Source: an uncultured Lachnospiraceae bacterium (GTDB taxonomy: Bacteria; Bacillota; Clostridia; Lachnospirales; Lachnospiraceae). Taken from it: a stretch of DNA of 62,631 nt. The position numbers and the translations under genes are program-made. Below, one piece after another: positions 50,979 to 59,273 of this stretch (position 1 is the first letter of the stretch; every line of letters begins with the position of its first letter). The notes beneath the pieces are model-generated. The model saw nothing but the letters and a program-made list of their open reading frames with translations, searched no databases and was not told the origin of the DNA. Location of the stretch: assembly GCA_948470905.1 (NCBI GenBank), contig CAOKQK010000007.1:1-62631 (forward strand), read 5' to 3'.

Positions 50979-51422
50979 CTAATGATTTGTGTCTACAATC
51001 ACAATGCTGGAATCCCCCCGACGCGCCTGTTCCAGTACAGCCTGCGCCAGTATCTGAAACGACGCATGTGAGGTAGACGCCCCTGCAATCGCGTCGATTT
51101 TCCCCTCGCCCTGCCCTTCCAATAACTGACCGGCATAGTAGCGGGTATATTCATTGGGGTAAGTTCCCTGTATATGCAGCATGGTCTGCATATAAGAATT
51201 ATCCCAGCTCTTGATGAAGCCGCTTGGGTTTTCCGCATTATACTCCACAGAGATAATGTCCCCTCCCTTCACCAGGATGGTAACATATTCCTTCCAGCCA
51301 TGGTTGAACTCAGCGGCCTGTGCCGTATAATAACCATCCTGGAGCCCTTCCTCACTGCCGCAGGACGTCAGCAGCCCTGCCGCCAACAGCAGGCTCAGGA
51401 TTATGCCAAGAATCCGTTTCAT
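50979..51422 (-). CDS. FMN-binding-domain lipoprotein
   Basis: This 147-residue protein has a lipoprotein signal ending LLTSC, so Cys near residue 21 is modified, then a small FMN-binding domain with [20 protein letters not shown], an [13 protein letters not shown] strand pair and [16 protein letters not shown], where the GASTS Ser/Thr is the likely flavin attachment site used by ApbE. The stop overlaps the next gene (chemoreceptor) start by ATGA, so it is co-translated with it. It could bring a redox-active flavin close to the receptor's outer domain. Confidence 0.83.
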   Translation of the reverse strand: MKRILGIILSLLLAAGLLTSCGSEEGLQDGYYTAQAAEFNHGWKEYVTILVKGGDIISVEYNAENPSGFIKSWDNSYMQTMLHIQGTYPNEYTRYYAGQLLEGQGEGKIDAIAGASTSHASFQILAQAVLEQARRGDSSIVIVDTNH

Positions 51423-53443
51423 TCACCACGCGCCTCCTTTAAAACAAACTTTTGCACCTGGGCTTGGAGCGCCCCGGCCTCTTTCTCCAGCAATCCGCTG
51501 GATTGCTCTGTCTCTCCGGCATTCTGCAGATTGCGGTCTGCTATGGCGGAAATGGAGTCGATTCGTTCCTCCATAAGCGCCAAAGCCGTTTCCTGTCCTT
51601 GTACCGCTGTCACCAGCTGATCCGAAATGGTCCTGATTTGTATGGAAACATCGGCAATCGCATGAAGGGAATCAGCAGTATCGGCAGTCAGCGCCACGCC
51701 ATTCCGTATAATTGCCTGTGTATTGTTCACCATTTCCCCTGCGCTCTGGGCAGCTAAAGCGCTCTGGGCAGCCAGCCGCTTGACCTCCCCTGCCACTACC
51801 GCGAAGCCTTTCCCTGCCTCCCCCGCATGGGAAGCCTCCACAGAGGCGTTTAGGGCAAGAATATTAGTCTGGAAAGCAATATCCTCGATATCCTTTGCAA
51901 TCTTTGTAACCTGCTTCGCATTAGTGCTGATGCTGTCCATGGCAGAAGACAAGGCAGCCATCTGTTCATTGGCAATCTCAATCCGCCGTGCGATTTCTTC
52001 GGTCTGGATACGGGTCTGACCGCTGCTTTCTGTAACATCTGCCAGCCGCTCCTTTACATGGGCTACCTCGTGAACCAGCTCCTCGGCAGAGTAATTCTGC
52101 TCCATGGACGCCTGGTGCAGCTGTGCGGACTGCCCGTTCATCTGCGCCGCCATATCAGTCAGCCGGTTTGCAGCCCCCCGGAATCCCAACAGCGTTTCGT
52201 TCATTGATTGGATAATGGTATGCAGGCTGTTGCGGATCAGCTCAAAATCACCTTTATAATCCACCTGTGGCTCCGTGCGCAGGTCGCCGCCTGCAACACT
52301 GGTCAGGACCTGCTGAATATCAGATATGTACCTGTTCATGCTTTCTACCGTAGTATCCAGCGTATGCGTCATAAGCTCCAGCTCATCCCTGCTGTGTACG
52401 GACGTCACCTCCGTATGCAGGTCGCCGCCGGAAAGCGCCACCATCCGATTCGTGACGCATTTCACCGGATGGGAAATAGAACGGGCAAACTGCAGGATAA
52501 GCAGCATGGAAATCAGCAGGCCTGCCAGGGTAGCCAAAACGGATACCAGCATGGCGCCGTTAATAAACTGGCTGTAATCAGACTTAGGGATCTGGATGAC
52601 CAGCGACCACTGGGTACCCCGGATAGGAGAAAACGCAGCCAACATTTTTTCCCCTTCAATGGAAAAATCCAACGCCCCCGTCTCCCCTGTTGTGACACGC
52701 TCTACCGCATCTCCATTTCCCCCGGTGAGCTGGACCAGCGTGCTTTGGTTGAGAACCCGGGACTGGTCCGGGTGTCCGGTAACGACGCCCTCCCGGTTGA
52801 CCATATATGCCATGCCGCTTTTCCCCAGGTTGATACTGCTGATCACGTCATTGAGAGTATCATATTTATAAACGCCCACCACATACAGAATCGTTTCTCC
52901 CTTCTCCTTCACCGGCATCCCCATGGCAACGCCCAGCTTTCCCTGATGGATCGTGGAGGAGTTCGTGGTCAGATTATCCGTTTCTTTCAAAAGAGCAAAA
53001 AAACTGCTGTCCAGGCTCGCCGGTGCGCCTTCTATCCCCTGCACCAGCCGCCCGTCAAGGCCATACAGGGCAATTGTATGGAATTCATAAATCTCCGCGG
53101 CTTCCTCCAACACCATCCTGCGGCTTTCCTCCGTTGCGGCGGCGTCCGGTATTTCCGCCCCGTTTGTATCGGCAATGGTTATTGTACCCATCCCATGGTC
53201 TGCCGCAATGGTCATCATGCGGTCAGCCAGCATATGGATGTTTGCCTCTACTGTTTTTGCCGACTGCCTTGCCATGGGCTGGAGGCTGTCCAGCAATATA
53301 TTGTTCGCCAGTGACTGCAGCGAAAAAGCCATAATCACACAGCATACGACCACAAGTATCAGGATGTTCAAGGTTGTGTTTTTTAATATTCTCCCATTCA
53401 GGCTCCGTTTCATCCCCCGGTTGGCAGAGAAGTTCGTTTTCAT
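51419..53443 (-). CDS. Methyl-accepting chemotaxis protein, dCache type
   Basis: This 674-residue receptor has a first span (about 24-45), a large extracytoplasmic dCache-like sensor (about 50-295), a second span (about 300-322), a HAMP domain ([20 protein letters not shown], about 323-375) and a coiled-coil signalling domain whose tip is [20 protein letters not shown]. It would control a CheA kinase; no cheA or cheW lies in the window. Its stop overlaps the FMN lipoprotein gene. Start 53443 has AAAGGAG upstream. Confidence 0.93.
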   Translation of the reverse strand: MKTNFSANRGMKRSLNGRILKNTTLNILILVVVCCVIMAFSLQSLANNILLDSLQPMARQSAKTVEANIHMLADRMMTIAADHGMGTITIADTNGAEIPDAAATEESRRMVLEEAAEIYEFHTIALYGLDGRLVQGIEGAPASLDSSFFALLKETDNLTTNSSTIHQGKLGVAMGMPVKEKGETILYVVGVYKYDTLNDVISSINLGKSGMAYMVNREGVVTGHPDQSRVLNQSTLVQLTGGNGDAVERVTTGETGALDFSIEGEKMLAAFSPIRGTQWSLVIQIPKSDYSQFINGAMLVSVLATLAGLLISMLLILQFARSISHPVKCVTNRMVALSGGDLHTEVTSVHSRDELELMTHTLDTTVESMNRYISDIQQVLTSVAGGDLRTEPQVDYKGDFELIRNSLHTIIQSMNETLLGFRGAANRLTDMAAQMNGQSAQLHQASMEQNYSAEELVHEVAHVKERLADVTESSGQTRIQTEEIARRIEIANEQMAALSSAMDSISTNAKQVTKIAKDIEDIAFQTNILALNASVEASHAGEAGKGFAVVAGEVKRLAAQSALAAQSAGEMVNNTQAIIRNGVALTADTADSLHAIADVSIQIRTISDQLVTAVQGQETALALMEERIDSISAIADRNLQNAGETEQSSGLLEKEAGALQAQVQKFVLKEARGE

Positions 53444-53842
53444 TCCCGTCGCTCCTTTTCTGAATGATTTTTTCGGAAGTTTTTTCTAAAGGTTTTTTAT
53501 GAATGACTTTTTGGAAGCAGAGGATGGAACGCATGCTCTGCCTATTGTCACAGCACAGATTATAACACAAATTACCTGTTTAAGAAAGCCCTTTTTCACA
53601 ATCAGGAATCCCGCTTCCAAATTTATGGGGCGGACTTGCTTTTCTACCTCTTATTTTATTGACATGAATGAAGGTGCATGGTATTATGACAAAGATTTGT
53701 CTGATATTTTTATAAAGAAGCCGCAGGAACAGAGCGGAGTTATATTAATTTCCTAAAGCAGCGCATTCCGGCAAAAAAACATTCCCATGTCAGGATTTGC
53801 TGCGGTAACTATGATCGGATCACCAATGTGGAGGATAGGCGT
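53444..53842. other. Divergent promoter region, about 400 bp
   Basis: It separates the chemoreceptor gene from the first hybrid kinase gene. It holds a near-consensus promoter on the plus strand (53659-53687) and a minus-strand TATAAT at 53559-53564 with a weak -35. The remaining sequence shows no RNA motif I recognise, and a short plus-strand frame at 53499-53756 lacks a ribosome binding site. Confidence 0.65.
53659..53687 (+). promoter_or_regulatory. Near-consensus sigma-A promoter for the hybrid kinase
   Basis: TTGACA, 17 bases, TATTAT, giving a transcript with a leader of about 150 bases before the kinase start at 53843. Confidence 0.8.
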
Positions 53843-56386
53843 ATGGATTATTCAAAAGGGCTTGAACAGCACAACGGTATCTGGAGCGTTCAAAATCTGG
53901 AGTCCGTTATCAATGAAGGTCTTCGCGTCGCCCTGCTGGAAGAAACCCCGGACCAGTCACTGGATGTGCTGCTGAAGCACCTGGGGAATGCCCTGAACGG
54001 GGAACGAACCTATATATTTGAACAGAACGAAACCGGCGGCGATGACAATACTTATGAGTGGGTAGCTGATGGGGTGAATCCTGAAAAGGAAAACCTTCAA
54101 AACGTGCCTCCCGAAGTGTGCGCCAGCTGGTATCAGAACTTCAGCATCGGCGGGCATATCGTCATTAAGAATCTGGAGGACATACGGGACACCGATCCCC
54201 TTCAATACGATAACCTGAAAAGGCAGGGAATCCATTCCCTTGTGGTAGTCCCCCTATATGACGGCGAGCAGATCATCGGCTTTTACGGCGTGGATAACCC
54301 TCCTGTGAAGTCGTTGGAATATGCCTCTAACATGCTCCAGACTGCGGCATATTTTATTGTATCCTCCCTGAAGCGGCGCAACCTGTTCCGGGAACTGCAA
54401 AAGCGGAGCTACAACGTCCTCCATGCCCTCAGCGTAGACTATCTGGGCATATATGAGGTTGACTTTGACACAGGCGAATGTGAGATATACCGGAACAGCA
54501 AACGGATATTCATGGACTGGCCTGCCCATTTCAGGGACGGTTATCAAGCTGCCATGGAAAAGTATATTTCCGAGTATGTAGTCCCCAGAGACCAGGAACG
54601 CCTCCGGGTCGCAACAAAAAAGGACTATGTGCTTGCCCAGCTGAGAGAAAACAAAAAATTTTCCATACGTTATCAGGTAAAAGACAGCTCCTCCGGCCTG
54701 CGGCATCTGGAAATCCACTTTTCCGCCACAGAAAAAACATCCAAGAAGAACTGTGCTATTTTTGCCCAGCGGGATGTGAACGCCGTAGTGGAACAGGAAG
54801 AAAAGAACAAGCTGGAAGCAAGGCAAAGCCTGGAGGACATTCTGGAGGGAGCAAGAACCGGCATCTGGACCATAGAGCTGGAAGACGGCTGCCCGCCAAG
54901 GATGTATGCGGATAAAACCATGCGGATCCTCCTTGGCGTCCCGGCTGGGATAGGGCCGGAGGAATGTTACCGGCGATGGTTTGAAAATATTGATCCCGAT
55001 TATGTGGAAATGGTCCAGGAAGCCGTGTCTGACATATTGGAAACCGGGCGTTCCGAGGTAATTTATCCCTGGAACCATCCAACGCTGGGAAAGATTTATG
55101 TCCGCTGTGGGGGCGTACCGGACAAAACCTTTGAAAAACAGGGCGTCTGCCTGAACGGATACCATCAGGATATCACTGAAACCATGGTGACAAGAAAGAA
55201 TCAGGAGCAGTCCATCATGGAGCTTCTGGAGAAGGTAAGACGGGCAAATTCAGCCAAAAGCGAATTTCTTTCCCATATGTCCCACGACCTGCGCACACCG
55301 ATCAACGGCATTCTTGGGATGCTTGTCATTATGGAGCAATGCCAGGAGGACCTGGAGCGCCAGAAGGACTGCCGGAAGAAAATCCGTATATCCACAGAGC
55401 ACCTGTTGTCCCTCGTAAACGATGTGCTTCAGGTAAGCAAGCTGGACAGCGGAAGGCCCGCGGCAGTAGAGGAACCCTTTGACCTCCATGACGCGCTGGA
55501 AGACTGCATCACCATTATGTCCTCCCAGGCGGAGGAAAAGGGAATCTGCCTGGATCTGGAGAAATCCGGTCTGCAGCATAACCGGGTCATCGGGAACCCG
55601 CTGCATTTAAGGCAGATCCTGATGAATGTCATTGACAACGCCCTCAAATATAACCGGCCCCACGGCTCCGTATTTGTGCAGGTTCAGGAAACCGGCATTC
55701 AGGACGGGATTGCAGACTATTGTTTCATAATCAAGGATACCGGAATCGGTATCGGGGAGGATTTCAAGGCACATATTTTTGAGCCCTTCACCCAGGAGCA
55801 TCAGGACGCAAGAACAAATTACAGCGGCACGGGGCTTGGGATGTCCATCGTAAAGAAGCTGGTAGACCAGATGGAAGGGACCATTACAATAGACAGCCAG
55901 ATCGGCACGGGGAGCACCATTCAGATCACCCTGCCCCTCCAGGTGGATGCTGCATGGAGCGAGCAGCCTGCAGAGGAGGACCCGGATACACAGGACAATG
56001 TGGCAGGAATGCGCGTCCTCCTGGTGGAAGACAATGAGCTGAACTGCGAGATTGTAGAGTACCTCCTGAAGGAAGCGGGCGCGGAGGTGACAACCGCCAA
56101 CGATGGCAAAGCCGCCGTAGACACCTTTGCAGATTCCGCCCTGGGAACCTTTGACTGCGTACTCATGGATCTGATGATGCCGATCATGAGCGGATATGAG
56201 GCAACGCGGGTCATCCGCAGCCTGAACCGGACGGATGCACAGACCATTCCCATCATAGCCCTGTCTGCGAATGCGTTTGAAGAAGACATCGCGTTGTCAA
56301 AGGACGCCGGAATGAATGACCATCTGGCAAAGCCGGTGGACATTCATAAAATGTTCAACGTTATGAACCGGTTGAGGCGCTGCTAG
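53843..56386 (+). CDS. Soluble hybrid histidine kinase with GAF/PAS-like sensors and receiver
   Basis: This protein of about 847 residues has no membrane span. In order: a GAF-like domain (about 20-175, YIFEQNETGGDD to VVPLYDGEQIIGFYGVDNPP), two PAS-like regions (about 185-310 and 330-445), a HisKA domain with the phosphoacceptor in FLSHMSHDLRTPINGILGM (about 475-493), a HATPase (NALKYN, DTGIGIG, GTGLGMSIVKK) and a C-terminal receiver (LLVEDNEL, VLMDLMMPIMSG with the Asp). ATG 53843 has GGAGG eight bases upstream. No HPt or output regulator is adjacent, so the output is unknown. Confidence 0.92.
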   Translation: MDYSKGLEQHNGIWSVQNLESVINEGLRVALLEETPDQSLDVLLKHLGNALNGERTYIFEQNETGGDDNTYEWVADGVNPEKENLQNVPPEVCASWYQNFSIGGHIVIKNLEDIRDTDPLQYDNLKRQGIHSLVVVPLYDGEQIIGFYGVDNPPVKSLEYASNMLQTAAYFIVSSLKRRNLFRELQKRSYNVLHALSVDYLGIYEVDFDTGECEIYRNSKRIFMDWPAHFRDGYQAAMEKYISEYVVPRDQERLRVATKKDYVLAQLRENKKFSIRYQVKDSSSGLRHLEIHFSATEKTSKKNCAIFAQRDVNAVVEQEEKNKLEARQSLEDILEGARTGIWTIELEDGCPPRMYADKTMRILLGVPAGIGPEECYRRWFENIDPDYVEMVQEAVSDILETGRSEVIYPWNHPTLGKIYVRCGGVPDKTFEKQGVCLNGYHQDITETMVTRKNQEQSIMELLEKVRRANSAKSEFLSHMSHDLRTPINGILGMLVIMEQCQEDLERQKDCRKKIRISTEHLLSLVNDVLQVSKLDSGRPAAVEEPFDLHDALEDCITIMSSQAEEKGICLDLEKSGLQHNRVIGNPLHLRQILMNVIDNALKYNRPHGSVFVQVQETGIQDGIADYCFIIKDTGIGIGEDFKAHIFEPFTQEHQDARTNYSGTGLGMSIVKKLVDQMEGTITIDSQIGTGSTIQITLPLQVDAAWSEQPAEEDPDTQDNVAGMRVLLVEDNELNCEIVEYLLKEAGAEVTTANDGKAAVDTFADSALGTFDCVLMDLMMPIMSGYEATRVIRSLNRTDAQTIPIIALSANAFEEDIALSKDAGMNDHLAKPVDIHKMFNVMNRLRRC

Positions 56387-56492
56387 TACATCGGACTATG
56401 GCCAAATCGACGCCCGACGGGCAATCTACTGAATTTTAGCAGCTGAGGATATGGAGGAAGTTTTGAGGTAAACTTCCAAATTTTGCAATTAG

Positions 56493-56510
56493 TGCCTGCC
56501 AGGGGCAGGC
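56493..56510 (+). other. Hairpin before the second hybrid kinase gene
   Basis: GCCTGCC pairs with GGCAGGC across AGG, 14 bases before the ATG at 56525. With a short linker to the start it may mask or mark the ribosome binding site. No U-tract follows. Confidence 0.5.
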
Positions 56511-56524
56511 ATGGGGGTATAAGT

Positions 56525-59131
56525 ATGAAAAATATTGCTTTGCCGCGTTCCTTTAAAATTGGTACTGCAGTAATTATCTGCTTAAATATTTTCGTGTTTT
56601 CTTTCCTCGGGATATCCATCAACCGCATGAGTGAAAACGCGATCAACGATATCGGCATGGCTTACATGAATGAAATGAACGAGCAGGTATCCCTGCACTT
56701 TAAAACCATCATAGAGCTCAGGCTGACCATGGCGCAATCCATAGCACACATCGCGGCAGGCGAAGAAAATTCCGGCTATGGAGCAAAGGAAGATATTGAA
56801 TATGGTGCAAGGGCAAGGCATTTTTTATGCGCTGCCCTATATTCAACCAACGGGAAAATTGAAATGATTTACGGCGATCCTGTGGAACCCAACCACCCCG
56901 AGCCGTTTTTGGAAAGCTTGCAGAATGGGGAGCGCAAAGTGTCTTCTGCCACCAACAGCATGGGAGAGAATGTTATTTTGTTCGGCGTTCCCTGCGAATA
57001 TCCCATGTCCGACGGAAGCAGGAGCCTTGCCCTGATCGTAGGTCTTTCCTCCCAATATATGGGCGAGACACTTTTCCTCGATTCAGACAGCTCCCTGACT
57101 TATTCTTTCGTCATACGGAAGGACGGCAGCTATGTTGTCCGGGATCACGGAGACTTCCATGATAATTATTTTGACAGGCTCCACAAAATATTTGACAAAC
57201 ATCCCGACGACGAGTCTTCCTGCGTTGTGGAACATCTTTCTGCCGCCATGGATGCAGACGAAGATTATTCCATCATCCTGAATGAAGGCGAATCGCGGCG
57301 CCACCTATACTGCACCAGCCTCCCCTACTGTGAATGGTATCTGGTGACGGTCCTCCCCTTTGACCGGCTGGATTATGCCATTACCGGCATGAGCACCCGC
57401 TGGCTTACGATTGTTTACGCCGCATTCTTCGCAACGATTGCCATGCTCCTGTACATATTCTGGCATTACTTAAAATTATTCAGAAAGCAGGTTTCTGAAT
57501 TGCAGCACAAAAACAAGGAAATAGATGCGGAACGGAAAGCCGCAGAAGAAGCCCGGAAGGAAGCAGAGCACGCCAATACGGCAAAGCAGGATTTCCTGTC
57601 CAGCATGAGCCACGACATACGCACCCCCATGAACGCCATAGTAGGCATGACGACCCTTGCCTTGGGCAATACGCATAATCCGGAACAGACACAGGATTAT
57701 CTGCGCAAAATCGCCCTGTCAAGCAGGCATCTTCTGGGGCTTATCAATGACGTGCTGGATATATCCAAGATTGAAAGCGGCAAAATGACGCTGAATTTGG
57801 AGCCGGTGTCGCTGAGAGATATAATGGACAGCATCGTCAATATCATGCTGCCGCAGCTTAAGGAGAAAAAACAGCAGTTCAACGCAGCCGCCTACGAAAT
57901 CCATTCGGAAAACGTATATTGTGACAGTGTGCGGCTGAACCAGATATTGATCAACCTGTTGGGAAACGCCGTCAAATTCACACCGGAGAACGGCCTTGTC
58001 CAGGTGTCTGTGTATCAGGAAGCACTGCCGGAGGATAGCTCCTGCGTCCGCACCCATTTCCTGGTGAAAGATACAGGCATTGGCATGTCAAAAGAATACC
58101 AGAAAAAAATATTTAACTCCTTCAGCAGGGAGGACAACACCCGCGTGCGGAAAACAGAAGGTTCCGGGCTGGGAATGTCCATTACCAAACATATTGTAGA
58201 CACAATGGGCGGCAGCATTACCGTCCGCAGCGAACAGGGCAAGGGCAGCGAATTCCATGTTGTGCTTGACCTGGCAAAAGCGCCAGAACCGGAGATGGAC
58301 ACAGGACTTCCTGTACGGAATATGTTGGTAGTGGACGGCGATGAACGGTTATGCGCCAATACCGTCCATTCCCTGACATCTATCGGCATCCGTTCCGAAT
58401 TCTGCCTGAGCGCCCAAAAGGCAATGGAACTGATTGCCCAACATCATGGCAAAAACGACGCTTACCAGATGGTCCTTCTGGCTTACAGCCTGCCGGATAT
58501 GGATGGAATGGAAGCGGCTCGGAAAATCCGTTCCGATTATGGCGAAAACAGCCCAACGCTGCTGCTCTCTGCCTGTGATTGGCACGAAATAGAAAAAGAA
58601 GCCAGAAAAGCGGGAATTTCCGGTTTCCTATCCAAGCCTGTGTTTAAAAGTACTTTGCTTGACTCCCTGAAAGCTTTCGCCGATAATGCCGTTGAAGAAA
58701 CCTCAGACGCCAGGGAAACAGTTGACCGGAAGCTTCAGGGGAAACATATTTTGCTGGCAGAAGATAATGAACTGAACTGGGAAGTTGCGAGAGAACTGCT
58801 TTCCGTGCTGGAACTGGAATTGGATTGGGCGGAAAACGGACAAATCTGTGTTGAGAAATTTAAGGAATCCCCTGTGGGGTATTATGACGCGATCCTTATG
58901 GATGTGCGGATGCCCGTTATGGACGGCTATGAAGCCACCGGGGTTATCCGCAGTCTGGAACGCGGGGACGCGGATATTCCCATTATCGCCATGACCGCGG
59001 ACGCATTTTCGGAAGATATCCAAAGATGTCTGGAGTGCGGCATGAACGATCATCTGGCAAAACCCATTGATATACAGGCTGTGACCTTCACATTAAAAAA
59101 GCATCTGAAATCAAAAACCCCGCGGGAATAA
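56525..59131 (+). CDS. Membrane hybrid histidine kinase with a defective and an intact receiver
   Basis: This protein of about 868 residues has a first span (about 14-34), a periplasmic-type dCache-like sensor (about 40-280), a second span (about 290-315), a coiled coil, a HisKA in FLSSMSHDIRTPMNAIVGM, a HATPase (NLLGNAVKFT, DTGIGM, GSGLGMSI), then two receivers. The first (about 590-700) reads MVLLAYSLPDMDGMEA, where Ala replaces the phospho-Asp (LLAY instead of LLD). The second (about 740-860) has VMLMD-like AILMDVRMPVMDG with the Asp. It resembles the kinase just before it. A GGGGG lies before the ATG. Confidence 0.92.
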   Translation: MKNIALPRSFKIGTAVIICLNIFVFSFLGISINRMSENAINDIGMAYMNEMNEQVSLHFKTIIELRLTMAQSIAHIAAGEENSGYGAKEDIEYGARARHFLCAALYSTNGKIEMIYGDPVEPNHPEPFLESLQNGERKVSSATNSMGENVILFGVPCEYPMSDGSRSLALIVGLSSQYMGETLFLDSDSSLTYSFVIRKDGSYVVRDHGDFHDNYFDRLHKIFDKHPDDESSCVVEHLSAAMDADEDYSIILNEGESRRHLYCTSLPYCEWYLVTVLPFDRLDYAITGMSTRWLTIVYAAFFATIAMLLYIFWHYLKLFRKQVSELQHKNKEIDAERKAAEEARKEAEHANTAKQDFLSSMSHDIRTPMNAIVGMTTLALGNTHNPEQTQDYLRKIALSSRHLLGLINDVLDISKIESGKMTLNLEPVSLRDIMDSIVNIMLPQLKEKKQQFNAAAYEIHSENVYCDSVRLNQILINLLGNAVKFTPENGLVQVSVYQEALPEDSSCVRTHFLVKDTGIGMSKEYQKKIFNSFSREDNTRVRKTEGSGLGMSITKHIVDTMGGSITVRSEQGKGSEFHVVLDLAKAPEPEMDTGLPVRNMLVVDGDERLCANTVHSLTSIGIRSEFCLSAQKAMELIAQHHGKNDAYQMVLLAYSLPDMDGMEAARKIRSDYGENSPTLLLSACDWHEIEKEARKAGISGFLSKPVFKSTLLDSLKAFADNAVEETSDARETVDRKLQGKHILLAEDNELNWEVARELLSVLELELDWAENGQICVEKFKESPVGYYDAILMDVRMPVMDGYEATGVIRSLERGDADIPIIAMTADAFSEDIQRCLECGMNDHLAKPIDIQAVTFTLKKHLKSKTPRE

Positions 59132-59153
59132 AATGCTTCCGGCAAAAAACAAA

Positions 59154-59197
59154 GTGTGCAATCCCCTCACTCACGAAGGGATTGCACACAATTTTTT
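59154..59197. terminator. Bidirectional intrinsic terminator between convergent genes
   Basis: GTGTGCAATCCC pairs with GGGATTGCACAC across a 12-base loop and is followed by ATTTTTTT, with AAAAAACAAA on the other side, serving both the hybrid kinase and the EIIC-chemoreceptor gene. Confidence 0.92.
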
Positions 59198-59273
59198 TAC
59201 ATTACCATCTTTTTTACCACTTCCCTATCCTTTGGCAGCCGCCTCCGGATTTCGTTCCCTCTGTGGTATTTCA

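Noticed and set aside
53499-53756. Short plus-strand gene in the divergent promoter region
   Set aside because: No ribosome binding site, and it spans the near-consensus promoter at 53659-53687; composition is not protein-like.
53690-53842. Riboswitch in the leader of the first hybrid kinase
   Set aside because: The 150-base leader lacks recognisable conserved cores of cyclic-di-GMP or other common riboswitches.
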